Shown: one piece after another, positions 33,106-42,695 of the stretch | Layout of the letters: each line of letters begins with the position of its first letter | Position numbering within the stretch: the first letter of the stretch is position 1 | NCBI GenBank assembly: GCA_013154335.1 | Contig: JAADCQ010000080.1 | Coordinates: 1-44,020, forward strand | Origin: Methanopyri archaeon | Lineage (GTDB): Archaea > JAADCQ01 > Methanopyri > Methanopyrales > Methanopyraceae | Direction of reading: 5' to 3' | Length of the DNA stretch: 44,020 nucleotides | Position numbers and translations under genes: made by a program | The notes under the pieces: generated by a model | Told to the model about the DNA's origin: nothing | Seen by the model: the letters and a program-made list of their open reading frames with translations, nothing else | Databases searched by the model: none

Positions 33106-34143
33106 GTGTTGACGATCTTCGTGCTGTCGTTCGATCTCTTCGGGAGGTGCCCTAAGGCCTACATCGAGCACGTGAAATCGATAGAGGAGTACGTGACGGT
33201 GTTCACGGATTACGTCACGTACGCGGCCGGTGAGGACTACATCGGCAAACTGGCGGACGTGAAGGTTCCGACGGTATCCGACGCCCCGCTCCCCTACGTA
33301 CCCGAGATAGACGCGAGGGACCAACTCGATCTGGTCGAAGGGAACGACTTACTCCGGGCACCTCATCTCGCCATGGACGCCGCCACGTTGCTCGGTCTGG
33401 ACGAGTCTTTGGGGATAGAGGTGGACTCCTCGGGGTACTGCAAGAAGGGCGTCACCATGGTCAAGGACGTGCTCGAGGTACCGGTGATGTCCGACGTGCT
33501 CGATATTCCCAACCTGAAGAAGATCTTCAAGAAGATCCACAAGTACAACGTCGTGATACTACGGGGAGGCTCCGAGATCAGCGTCAAGCGATCCGTCACG
33601 ATGATAGACAAGGTCGTGGAGGCCGTAGGGGAAGAGAACGTCGTACCGATGAGGGAGTTCGTGGAGGAGTACCTCAGCGACGACATGGTCACCACGGGTA
33701 GGGTCAAGTTCCTACCCGATGGGATCATGACGGAGGCCGAGGAAGCCGTGGTGAGGGCGGTATCCCAGGTTTGGGCGCTTAACTCCGAGTACGTGAGACA
33801 AACGGACGATGACAAACTACTCATCGCCCACCTGTCGACGGAATCCGTCAGGAACTTGGATAGGCTGGCTCCCTTCTGCGCTAAGATGATAGAAGAGTTC
33901 GGTAGAGAGTACGAAAAGGACTTGGAAATGGTTGTTAAATCTAAGTATTTTGTTAAGCCATTGAAAAAGATACGGAAACGACTAAAATCTAAATTGGATA
34001 AGTTAGAGGTCGACTTAGATGCACCACCTGAGGAAAAAGTAAAGGTTAATAGACAATACAAATTAATTAAAAAAATACTGAAAAAGAAAGAAGATCCGTT
34101 GAAGGCAATATATTACGTTGGGAAGTTTGTTGAGGAGGTGTAG
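33106..34143 (+). CDS. Unrecognised protein heading the pilus locus, Lys-rich C-terminus
   Basis: A 345-residue protein I cannot place in a family. It begins MLTIFVLSFDLFGRCPKAYIEHVKS, has no clear signal peptide, and has an alpha/beta middle (VVILRGGSEISVKRSVTMIDKVVEAVG). The last 75 residues are strongly basic (FVKPLKKIRKRLKSKLDKL, YKLIKKILKKKEDPLKA). That basic part coincides with an abrupt fall to about 30% G+C from around 33925, while the first part is GC-rich. The stop at 34143 is 1-4 bases before the prepilin peptidase start, so the two genes are probably coupled and functionally linked. Confidence 0.75.
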   Translation: MLTIFVLSFDLFGRCPKAYIEHVKSIEEYVTVFTDYVTYAAGEDYIGKLADVKVPTVSDAPLPYVPEIDARDQLDLVEGNDLLRAPHLAMDAATLLGLDESLGIEVDSSGYCKKGVTMVKDVLEVPVMSDVLDIPNLKKIFKKIHKYNVVILRGGSEISVKRSVTMIDKVVEAVGEENVVPMREFVEEYLSDDMVTTGRVKFLPDGIMTEAEEAVVRAVSQVWALNSEYVRQTDDDKLLIAHLSTESVRNLDRLAPFCAKMIEEFGREYEKDLEMVVKSKYFVKPLKKIRKRLKSKLDKLEVDLDAPPEEKVKVNRQYKLIKKILKKKEDPLKAIYYVGKFVEEV

Positions 34144-34147
34144 TTTG

Positions 34148-35170
34148 GTGAATATGGATCTTATATCATTCTTAATAGGAGTACCATTTTTGATTTATGC
34201 CAGCTACACAGACATAAAGGAAGGGATAATACCCAACAAGTTGAACGGTGCCCTCGCGCTGGCGGCGATCGCCATCCTGGCGGCTCAAACGCTGGTCAAC
34301 GGTGGCCACGCGGGTCTCATGGGGCTCGCGGCCGCCGCCATCGGTTTCGCCGCGGCGTTCGGCCTGTACGTCATAGGGGGCATGGGTGGCGGGGACGTGA
34401 AGATGATCCCATCGCTGGCCGTCCTCCTGGGTCACAGGCTGTACCCGTGGTCGGGGATCGACCTGATAATCAACTCGATAATATGCTACGGACCGTTCGC
34501 CCTCGTTTACGCGCTGGCCCTGGCCCTGAAAAGGGATCCGAAGGGAACCGCCTCGATATTGGCGGAGAAGACCGCGAAATCCCTGGCTTGTATCTCCGTG
34601 GCGGCCACCGTGGGCGGTTACTTCAGGGAGATCGGGGGAGGGTACGCGGCCTTCGGGGCGTCGTTGGCGGCGCTCCTCGCGGTTTCCCTAGCGTTGAAGG
34701 GTCGAGGACCGAGGATCGCCGTGCCAGTCGCAACGGTCGGCACAGTGGCATCGTTCCTAGCGGGACCGGGGGTGGGTTTAACGGCGGTTGGGACGTCGAT
34801 CGTTCTGGCTCTCGTGGCCGCGGCCGTGGAGGGGGCGAGGAAGGAGGTTACCGTGGACGAGTTGAGGCCCGGAGACGTGCCGGCGGAGGTCGTGGTTGAG
34901 ATGGACGGGGAGATCGTCAAGGTGGGCAGGTTCAAGGGGTCCCTGTTGATCGCGTCCGGGAGGGCGAAACCGGTGGTTGTGCCCACCGGTGAAGGTTTAA
35001 CCGAGGAGGACATTAAGACCCTGAAGGAGTTAGGAATCGACACGATTAGAGTGGGCACAACCACGCCCTTCGCTCCCGCGATAGCTGTTTCTTACGTCGT
35101 AACCTTCGTGGTGGGGGGTTCGTTGCCGTCTTGGTTTTCCTCGGAATTCCCTCGGTTATTAGGGGGGTGA
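34148..35170 (+). CDS. Archaeal type IV prepilin (class III signal) peptidase
   Basis: A 340-residue A24-family aspartic peptidase that cleaves prepilin leaders at the membrane. The two catalytic Asp are visible: YTDIKEGIIPN (D22) and the GxGD motif in IGGMGGGDVKMIPSL (D83). Several membrane spans follow, then a soluble C-terminal domain (about 230-310) and a final hydrophobic stretch. The start is GTG 34148 or TTG 34145, just after GAGGAGGTG (34131-34139); ATG 34154 is also possible. The first 80 bases belong to an AT-rich patch, then composition jumps to GC-rich. It overlaps the first pilin by GTGA. EppA-like by context, though not proved. Confidence 0.88.
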   Translation: MNMDLISFLIGVPFLIYASYTDIKEGIIPNKLNGALALAAIAILAAQTLVNGGHAGLMGLAAAAIGFAAAFGLYVIGGMGGGDVKMIPSLAVLLGHRLYPWSGIDLIINSIICYGPFALVYALALALKRDPKGTASILAEKTAKSLACISVAATVGGYFREIGGGYAAFGASLAALLAVSLALKGRGPRIAVPVATVGTVASFLAGPGVGLTAVGTSIVLALVAAAVEGARKEVTVDELRPGDVPAEVVVEMDGEIVKVGRFKGSLLIASGRAKPVVVPTGEGLTEEDIKTLKELGIDTIRVGTTTPFAPAIAVSYVVTFVVGGSLPSWFSSEFPRLLGG

Positions 35171-35361
35171 GAGCGGGACGCAGGGGTCAGGGTGGTGTCG
35201 AGATGCTCCTCATCATCGCCGTCGTGATCGCGTTCGTGGCCGTGGTGGCCACGGCCTACCTCGCGGGGGTCAGGAGCCTTGGTTCCAGCGCGTCGGGGCT
35301 CGGGGAAAAGGCCGCGGCCGCGCTCCCTACCTTCGCTCGTACGGTCGCTGGCGGCCTCTGA
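35167..35361 (+). CDS. Small type IV pilin 1
   Basis: A 64-residue prepilin: leader MRAGRRG, then mature QGGVE with the conserved Glu at +5, followed by the hydrophobic helix MLLIIAVVIAFVAVVATAYLAGV. This is the standard euryarchaeal class III signal. The mature pilin would be about 57 residues. The GTG start overlaps the TGA of the peptidase gene (GTGA), so the pilin is coupled to the enzyme that should process it. Confidence 0.88.
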   Translation: MRAGRRGQGGVEMLLIIAVVIAFVAVVATAYLAGVRSLGSSASGLGEKAAAALPTFARTVAGGL

Positions 35362-35545
35362 ATCGGGCCAGGAGAACGTCGAACTCATCCTCATGATTAT
35401 GGTGGTGATAGGTCTCGTGTTCGTGGCCGCCTACTTCTCCCTCCAGGGAACGTCATCAGGGGGTAAGACCGTTGAGGCCCTCGGGAGTGACGAATCGAAC
35501 AAGATCGTGTCCGTTTGCAGTTCGGTCGCGGGATACTGGTATTAA
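35279..35545 (+). CDS. Small type IV pilin 2 (start uncertain)
   Basis: The mature part QENVELILMIMVVIGLVFVAAYF has the pilin signature (Gly before Gln, Glu at +5) and ends SVCSSVAGYWY, about 58 residues. The start is a puzzle: the only canonical codon upstream is TTG 35279, which gives an Arg/Pro-rich 30-residue leader and an 83-base overlap with pilin 1. A CTG at 35348 would give a seven-residue leader MAASESG, the same length as that of pilin 1. The coordinates here use the TTG. Confidence 0.75.
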   Translation: MVPARRGSGKRPRPRSLPSLVRSLAASESGQENVELILMIMVVIGLVFVAAYFSLQGTSSGGKTVEALGSDESNKIVSVCSSVAGYWY

Positions 35546-35741
35546 TCGGGCCGCCGTCTTACGCCCGGGCAGGAGGGGTCAGACCTCGATGGAGGTGGCC
35601 CTTCTGATCCTCGCGGTCCTCGTGATAGCAGCCGTGGCCGCCATAAGCGCCAGCGGGTTCAACCGTACCGTCACCTCGGGTGTAGGGAGCGCTATCGACG
35701 TTATAACCAGCGAAACCATAGCCAGGGCCGGTCAAACATGA
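35487..35741 (+). CDS. Small type IV pilin 3 (start uncertain)
   Basis: Mature part QTSMEVALLILAVLVIAAVAAISASGF follows PGRRG, a textbook class III signal with Glu at +5; the mature pilin is about 53 residues. Canonical starts (GTG 35487 or TTG 35472) require a leader of about 31-36 residues overlapping pilin 2 by some 60-75 bases. A shorter option is ATT 35541, overlapping the pilin 2 stop as ATTAA and giving a 15-residue leader. The 3' end overlaps the next ATG as ATGA. Confidence 0.75.
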   Translation: MTNRTRSCPFAVRSRDTGINRAAVLRPGRRGQTSMEVALLILAVLVIAAVAAISASGFNRTVTSGVGSAIDVITSETIARAGQT

Positions 35742-36652
35742 TCCGAGGGCAGCTAACGATAGACGCGGCCGCGGCCGTGATAATATCCGCTTTCACCGTG
35801 ATGTTACTCACGAACGTGGCTGAGCAGTTGGGAGCCGCCGGTATCTCGTCGTTCAACCTGTTCTCGAAGGAATCCCTGGCGCTTAAGGCCTTTGAACTCG
35901 CTACCTCTCCCTCCGTGCTAGGAACGACCTCCATGACGTTACCGGGCCCCGTGACCCCGATATCGATACCGAGACGCGTCGTGGACGTCGGCAAGCTGAA
36001 ATCGCACGGGGCCACCGACGTGGACTCCCCCGTAACCCTATCGAACCTCATCCAGGGCCACACCGTGGTGTTCGACCTGGAGATGCCGAACGACGACGTA
36101 TCGAACGTCGCAGTCAAAAGGGTGTACGACGTGGCGCTGTACGGGACCGGAAACGTGTCCTCGGCACCCACGCCCGCCGGGATAGGCGACACCAACGGGT
36201 CCTTGGCCCACGTTTCGGTATCCGGCGGCTCGATAACCGTGACGTACTCCCCGACCACTCCCCCACCGGGGAACAACGTGATAGTCGTCGCGGTCTCCGG
36301 GACGGCTCTGAGACAGCTGATAAAGGGCCTCATCTCGGAGTACTACACGGTGCTGAAGACGTCCACGGCGGAGGACGCTTTCTCGTACCTGGCCTCCAAG
36401 TACGTCTCCGTGTCCGCGTCCGGAGGCACCGTGGTGTTCGCGTCTTCGACCGGATGGGCGACCTCGAACCCCACCGATCTCGTCGAGAAACTGATCGCGG
36501 ACGGCGAATCGATCAAGACCCTCTACATCATCTTCATAGGGGGACCGGGGGGTAACTTCACGGTCACCCTGTCCAACCCGAACACCCTGACCCCCGACCT
36601 TGACTTCGCGCTCCTCCAGTACCCGGTCAAGGCCGTGGTAGGGGTTAAGTAA
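35738..36652 (+). CDS. Large pilin-like exported protein (304 residues)
   Basis: The N-terminus MIRG then QLTIDAAAAVIISAFTVMLL is a short class III leader with Asp instead of Glu at +5. The remaining 270 residues are Ser/Thr/Val-rich, beta-type and apparently extracellular, with several NX[ST] sequons. No enzymatic motif. It shares the pattern RGQ-x-x-D-A with the 623-residue protein at 17863-19734. Coupled to pilin 3 by ATGA. Probably a minor pilin or tip/adhesin component; the role is inference from the locus. Confidence 0.8.
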   Translation: MIRGQLTIDAAAAVIISAFTVMLLTNVAEQLGAAGISSFNLFSKESLALKAFELATSPSVLGTTSMTLPGPVTPISIPRRVVDVGKLKSHGATDVDSPVTLSNLIQGHTVVFDLEMPNDDVSNVAVKRVYDVALYGTGNVSSAPTPAGIGDTNGSLAHVSVSGGSITVTYSPTTPPPGNNVIVVAVSGTALRQLIKGLISEYYTVLKTSTAEDAFSYLASKYVSVSASGGTVVFASSTGWATSNPTDLVEKLIADGESIKTLYIIFIGGPGGNFTVTLSNPNTLTPDLDFALLQYPVKAVVGVK

Positions 36653-36656
36653 CCCC

Positions 36657-38294
36657 ATGCGCTTGATCCGAGACGAAAGAGGTTTCATATTCACACCGTT
36701 GGCGGTGTTAGCCTTAGCACTTTTGATTTTAGCCGCTTCTTACCTATCCTTCACCGGAAGGCAAAGCTTTTTCTTAATAAAAGCTGAAAGAATAAAAGGA
36801 ATAATAAATCTAGCGGCCTCATCATTTACATCCAAGAACCTAAGCCTATACGCGTACAAGGGAGTAGTAGACTTTATAAATGGTATCAACCCACCTTACG
36901 ATGGATATAGGTACGGGACAATAACAAAATATTCAGTAGGCTCCGGAGGCTCGTTCACGGACTCTTCCCCACCTACGACATCGGTAGCAGTATCATCATT
37001 ACACGGGGATCCAGCATCCTTAGACAACGTGGAAGAGTCCTTGAGATATTACATTGACAGGTCGTTCTTATCATTAGCACAATCGATCCACTCGCAAACC
37101 TCCTCCATGTATAAGGGTATAGATGTTTGGGTAGTACCCGTGGTGTACAACGGAACCGAGAAAGTGTCCGTATCCCCGAGCGGCACCGTCACGGTATCGA
37201 ATTACTCGCCCTCCAACGTGGCCGCGGGTAAGATCCCGATCAAGCAGGGCGCCGACCCATTCACCCTGGAGGTTTCGACGCTGGTGACCCTACGGGTCTA
37301 CGCCTCACCGACCACGATCCCGGGAGCCGCCACCGCGGCCCTCATAACGGTGTCCTGGACGGAAACCGTGCCCGTGGACCTCTCGGGCATGTACTACTCC
37401 ACGTCCGGTGTGAAACCGATCGCCGACCCGCTTCCCATATGGACGTACTACGTTTCCAAGGATAAGTACGGAGGAGCGCCCCTGAAGTTCATCCCAATGC
37501 TCTCGATAGGTGCCGCTAGGTACTCGGTGGGATACGGTGGAGGCATAGTTACGTCCACCGGAACCCAGTACATCACACAGTCGGATTTCGCCAGGTTCTT
37601 CGACGCGTTCCTAAGGTTCGATTACCTGGGCGAGGCCAACAGCACGGATTCCACCGACGTCACGTCCTTGGGTAAGGTGTTGGTGTCCATCGACGGGATG
37701 CTACCGTGGAACGATAAGACGGTCCAATCCACCGTGGGTTCTAGCCCACTGCAGTCCTCCCCCGTGGTGATCCCCTACTTCCCGGAAAGACACGGCGGTC
37801 CCGGCTTCCTCCTGAGGGCGGCCGGTGCCCTCTACTACGACCCGGACGGCAACTGGTCGGTCTCCTACGACGGTGTCCACACGTTCCCTGTCAAAGTCGA
37901 GGACTCCGGGTTCGAAACGTACATCACCAAGCTACCCTCGGACTACGTGTCAGGAACCTTCAACCCCGGCCCCGGATGGGCAGTTTGGATGCAACTCCTG
38001 GCCCAGTATTCCTCGTCCCTCAAATCGGTCATCGACGGTAAGACGCTGTCGTCGTACTCGGATCAGTACGGCACGCCGTTACACTACTTCTACAGGTACG
38101 GTTTCAACTCCGACGACCCGCTGGTCAAGGAGATACAGACTATACTCGGGTACAGGCTCCTCTCCCTGGCGACGGACACGAACCCGAAGGGTTTCGCGCT
38201 CCCCGGGGTGGAGGTGTACTACTGGTTCCTCGATCCGGGCACGAACACGTCGCTTGTCCTTAAGAACGGGAGTGTGATAAGGGTGTGGCCCTAG
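36657..38294 (+). CDS. Large exported protein with pilin-like N-terminus (545 residues)
   Basis: The N-terminus MRLIRDERG then FIFTPLAVLALALLILAASYL has the charge and hydrophobic layout of a pseudopilin but lacks the acidic +5 residue. The rest is Ser/Thr/Tyr/Pro-rich, beta-type and presumably external. No catalytic motif is recognised. The ATG is 4 bases after the preceding stop. The first 480 bases (36660-37140) are AT-rich (about 35-52% G+C per 60-base line) and use A/T-ending codons, while the rest is GC-rich. The 3' end overlaps the convergent small gene by 4 bases. Confidence 0.78.
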   Translation: MRLIRDERGFIFTPLAVLALALLILAASYLSFTGRQSFFLIKAERIKGIINLAASSFTSKNLSLYAYKGVVDFINGINPPYDGYRYGTITKYSVGSGGSFTDSSPPTTSVAVSSLHGDPASLDNVEESLRYYIDRSFLSLAQSIHSQTSSMYKGIDVWVVPVVYNGTEKVSVSPSGTVTVSNYSPSNVAAGKIPIKQGADPFTLEVSTLVTLRVYASPTTIPGAATAALITVSWTETVPVDLSGMYYSTSGVKPIADPLPIWTYYVSKDKYGGAPLKFIPMLSIGAARYSVGYGGGIVTSTGTQYITQSDFARFFDAFLRFDYLGEANSTDSTDVTSLGKVLVSIDGMLPWNDKTVQSTVGSSPLQSSPVVIPYFPERHGGPGFLLRAAGALYYDPDGNWSVSYDGVHTFPVKVEDSGFETYITKLPSDYVSGTFNPGPGWAVWMQLLAQYSSSLKSVIDGKTLSSYSDQYGTPLHYFYRYGFNSDDPLVKEIQTILGYRLLSLATDTNPKGFALPGVEVYYWFLDPGTNTSLVLKNGSVIRVWP

Positions 38295-38596
38295 CGCAAC
38301 CAGTGCGCCCTCTCGGCCACCACGTACCCGTCGTCTTTCTTCGGCGCGTTCTTCAGCATCTTCTCGCGGAACCCCTCATCCACCTCGGGCTCCCCGTCGG
38401 GTCTCAGGGGCTCCTCCCTCTCTACGGTCGTCCAGGTTCCTTCCTCCTCCTCTACTTCCTTCAACCTCTCGCTGAACTCCTCGAGAAGGGTCATCGTCTC
38501 TTCCAACACCTCCAAAACGTCCAAATCGTCCCTCTCGGCGGCGAGGGACAGGTACGTGTCGGTCTCTATCAGCTCCAGGAGCTCGTCCTTCTTCAT
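38291..38596 (-). CDS. Small acidic protein of unknown function
   Basis: A 101-residue, Glu-rich, probably helical or coiled-coil protein (LDVLEVLEETMTLLEEFSERLKEVEEEE) ending HWLR. No known family recognised. The ATG overlaps the stop of the M29 peptidase gene as ATGA, so it is the last gene of the riboflavin-synthase operon. An accessory or scaffold role is possible but unsupported. Confidence 0.7.
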   Translation of the reverse strand: MKKDELLELIETDTYLSLAAERDDLDVLEVLEETMTLLEEFSERLKEVEEEEGTWTTVEREEPLRPDGEPEVDEGFREKMLKNAPKKDDGYVVAERAHWLR

Positions 38597-39525
38597 ACCT
38601 TCAGCTTCCCCCGCTTGACCACGGTCTTTCCGTCCAGTTTCAAGGTCGGCTTAACGGCTACTACGTCTAGGTGCACGTCCGACTCGATCTCCCCGCCGAA
38701 TGTGTGGTTATCACCGAACGCCACGTGGGCAGTCCCGTACACCTTCTCGTCCTCCAAAACCAGACCGACCAGCTTCGCACCGGGGTTGGTCCCGACCCCC
38801 AGTTCCGCCAACCAGTCCCCGTTCTCGGTCTCCTTCACGAGTAGGGAGAACTCAAGGTTCTCGGGCTCCACGTCGACCAAACGACCCTCCTCCACGGTTA
38901 TGATCACCGGCTCGTCCATGAGACCGTCCGGCGCCACGCTCCTGACGGCTATCTGACCCTCCGCCGTCCCCTCCACGGGTGCGATGAAGGCCTCCCCGGC
39001 CGGTAGGTTACCGAACGAACCCGGTTCGGACAGGTCGCCGTCGTCGGGTATCGCCTCCCTACCCTCCAACTCCATCGTGATCCTGTGACCATCCTCGGTT
39101 ATCAGCTCGGCTTCGGAGGCCTTCGTCAGCGCTTCGGCGAGCCTCCTCGTCACTTTGCGCATGGGGCGAGGGTCGATGTCTATCGCCCTCCTGGCGGTGC
39201 CCTCCGTCAGACCGGGCATCGTGGCCACGCGGGCCCCTTCCTCGCAAGCCCTCTTCCTGGCATCCGTGTGGGTTATGGACCAACTCGTGATGGCGGCGAC
39301 GACGTCCGATCCCCGCATGGCCTCGGCCGCGTGCCTGGGCGGTTCCTCCCCATGCCTGTGCCGGGCCCGAACCACCATGAGGGCCGCATCGAGATGCTCG
39401 TGTCGCGCGGTTTCGTACAGCTTCCTGGCGAGGTCTTCCTTTCGAGGATCCGTGAGGACCAAGAACTCCTCACCTTGGGACACCCTGAAGTAGTCGTGGA
39501 GGATGCGGTACGTCCAATCCACCAT
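38593..39525 (-). CDS. M29-type aminopeptidase (COG2309 family)
   Basis: A 310-residue protein resembling the thermophilic M29 aminopeptidases: LPAGEAFIAPVEGTAEGQI in the middle, then ELGVGTNPGAKL, YGTAHVAFGDNHTFGG and SDVHLDVV near the C-terminus, which hold the expected Glu, His and Asp metal ligands. It is shorter than classical AmpS/AmpT (about 400), being trimmed at the N-terminus. The substrate is unknown. The ATG at 39525 lies 6 bases after ribC, and the stop overlaps the next gene. Confidence 0.8.
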   Translation of the reverse strand: MVDWTYRILHDYFRVSQGEEFLVLTDPRKEDLARKLYETARHEHLDAALMVVRARHRHGEEPPRHAAEAMRGSDVVAAITSWSITHTDARKRACEEGARVATMPGLTEGTARRAIDIDPRPMRKVTRRLAEALTKASEAELITEDGHRITMELEGREAIPDDGDLSEPGSFGNLPAGEAFIAPVEGTAEGQIAVRSVAPDGLMDEPVIITVEEGRLVDVEPENLEFSLLVKETENGDWLAELGVGTNPGAKLVGLVLEDEKVYGTAHVAFGDNHTFGGEIESDVHLDVVAVKPTLKLDGKTVVKRGKLKV

Positions 39526-39531
39526 ACCGCA

Positions 39532-40982
<1,451 letters not shown>

Positions 40983-41009
40983 TACCCACCACCCGGGGGT
41001 GCGCACGCC

Positions 41010-41954
41010 GTGATAGACCCGGAGGAGTTCGTCGAAGAGGCCGTCGAGAAGTTGAAGCGTGAGATAGGTGACAGGAAGGCGATCATCGCCGTTTCGGGCG
41101 GCGTCGACAGCACCACCGCCGCCGTCCTCACCCACAGGGCCATAGGCGACAGGCTGGTCTCCGTCTTCGTGGACCACGGGTTCATGCGGAAAGGGGAACC
41201 CGAAAGGGTAGTCCGGATACTACGGGACGAGCTCGGGTTGAACCTCAGACACGTGGACGCCTCCGACGAGTTCCTCGAGGCGATAAAGGGGGTCACGGAT
41301 CCCGAGGAGAAGCGTCGCATCATAGGGGAGAAGTTCATCGAGGTATTCGAGCGGATCGCGGAGGAGGAGGGCGCCGAGGTTCTGGTCCAGGGCACGATCG
41401 CACCGGACGTCATAGAGTCGGAGCGAGGGATAAAATCCCACCACAACGTGGGAGGCCTCCCGGAGGAGCTCGGACTCGACGTGGTGGAGCCCCTGAAGGA
41501 CCTCTACAAGGACGAGGTGCGCGAGGTCGCTAGGTACCTGGGTCTCCCGGACGAGATCGTCGAGAGGATGCCGTTCCCGGGCCCGGGACTCGCCGTGAGG
41601 GTAGTCGGGGAAGTGACACCCGAGAAACTCGAGATCGTCAGGGAGGCCAACGCCATCGTCGAAGAGGAGGTGGAGAAGGCCGTCAAGGAGGGCCTCATGG
41701 AGAGACCGTGGCAGGCCTTCGCCGTCCTGCTGGACTGCAAGGCGACCGGGGTCAAAGGAGACGAGAGGGACTACGGTTGGGTCGTCGCCGTCAGGATAGT
41801 GGAATCCATCGACGCGATGATAGCGGACGTTCCCGAAGTCCCCTGGGAGGTCTTGAAGAGGATACAGGACAGGATAACCAGCGAGGTGCCGGACGTCACC
41901 CGGGTACTCTTCGACCTGACCCCGAAGCCCCCGGCCACCATCGAGTTCGAGTGA
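41010..41954 (+). CDS. guaAB: GMP synthase subunit B (ATP pyrophosphatase)
   Basis: A 314-residue synthetase subunit of archaeal split GMP synthase, adenylating XMP and transferring ammonia from the separate glutaminase subunit (not in this window). The PP-loop is [14 protein letters not shown] (27-40); [32 protein letters not shown] and the C-terminal [13 protein letters not shown] are typical. It starts with GTG at 41010, only 27 bases from the divergent Cys-rich gene. hisA follows 12 bases after its stop. Confidence 0.96.
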   Translation: MIDPEEFVEEAVEKLKREIGDRKAIIAVSGGVDSTTAAVLTHRAIGDRLVSVFVDHGFMRKGEPERVVRILRDELGLNLRHVDASDEFLEAIKGVTDPEEKRRIIGEKFIEVFERIAEEEGAEVLVQGTIAPDVIESERGIKSHHNVGGLPEELGLDVVEPLKDLYKDEVREVARYLGLPDEIVERMPFPGPGLAVRVVGEVTPEKLEIVREANAIVEEEVEKAVKEGLMERPWQAFAVLLDCKATGVKGDERDYGWVVAVRIVESIDAMIADVPEVPWEVLKRIQDRITSEVPDVTRVLFDLTPKPPATIEFE

Positions 41955-41966
41955 GGTGATACGGTC

Positions 41967-42695
41967 GTGCCGCTGCTCGTGATACCGGCCGTGGACGTGT
42001 CCGAGGGACGCTGCGTCCAACTCGTGGGAGGGGACCCGAGCGAGAGGATTTTCGAGCACCCTGACCCGGTCGAGGTGGCGAGGAAGTGGGCCGAGGATTT
42101 CCCGGTGATCCACGTGGTGGACATCGACGCCGCCAGGGGCGAGGGAGACAACCTCGAAGTTATCGAGAAGGTGTGTGAAGCGTGCGCCGAGGAGGGCGCG
42201 GAGGTTCAGGTGGGAGGAGGGGTTAGGGACCTACACAGAGCGCTAAATCTCGTCGACGCGGGCGCCGCGAGGGTGATAGTGGGAACCTTGGCCCTCAAGG
42301 ATCCCGAGGGATTCGAACGCCTCGCGAATAGGGTGAGGAACGAGGGTGCGGAGGTCTTCGCTGCGCTGGATGTTACCGAGGACGGTCGCGTGCTCGTGGA
42401 AGGATGGAAGAGGAGCACCGAGGTGACCCTCGAGGAAGCGGCTCGGATGCTCGCCGACGTCGTCGACGGGTACCTGGTCACCGCGGTTCACGTCGAAGGT
42501 AGGATGAAAGGGGTGGATCCAAGGCTCGCGTCGGAGGTCGCCTCCCTGGAACCCAAGGCGATCTACTCGGGGGGTGTATCTTCGGTCGACGATCTGGAGA
42601 TCCTGGAGGAGGCCGGGGTCTGGGGTACCGTCGTAGGGAGCGCCCTTTACACGGGCAGGCTGAGCGTGGAGGATGCCCTCTCCTTCCTCCCCTAA
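41967..42695 (+). CDS. hisA: ProFAR isomerase HisA
   Basis: A 242-residue TIM-barrel isomerase of histidine biosynthesis (fourth step). Catalytic and phosphate-binding features are visible: IPAVDVSEGRCVQLVGGD at the N-terminus (first Asp), VVDIDAARG, EVQVGGGVRD, the second Asp in ALDVTEDG and YSGGVSS. It starts with GTG at 41967 just after guaAB, and it overlaps convergent hisG by 4 bases, so the two his genes are tail to tail rather than in one operon. Confidence 0.96.
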   Translation: MPLLVIPAVDVSEGRCVQLVGGDPSERIFEHPDPVEVARKWAEDFPVIHVVDIDAARGEGDNLEVIEKVCEACAEEGAEVQVGGGVRDLHRALNLVDAGAARVIVGTLALKDPEGFERLANRVRNEGAEVFAALDVTEDGRVLVEGWKRSTEVTLEEAARMLADVVDGYLVTAVHVEGRMKGVDPRLASEVASLEPKAIYSGGVSSVDDLEILEEAGVWGTVVGSALYTGRLSVEDALSFLP

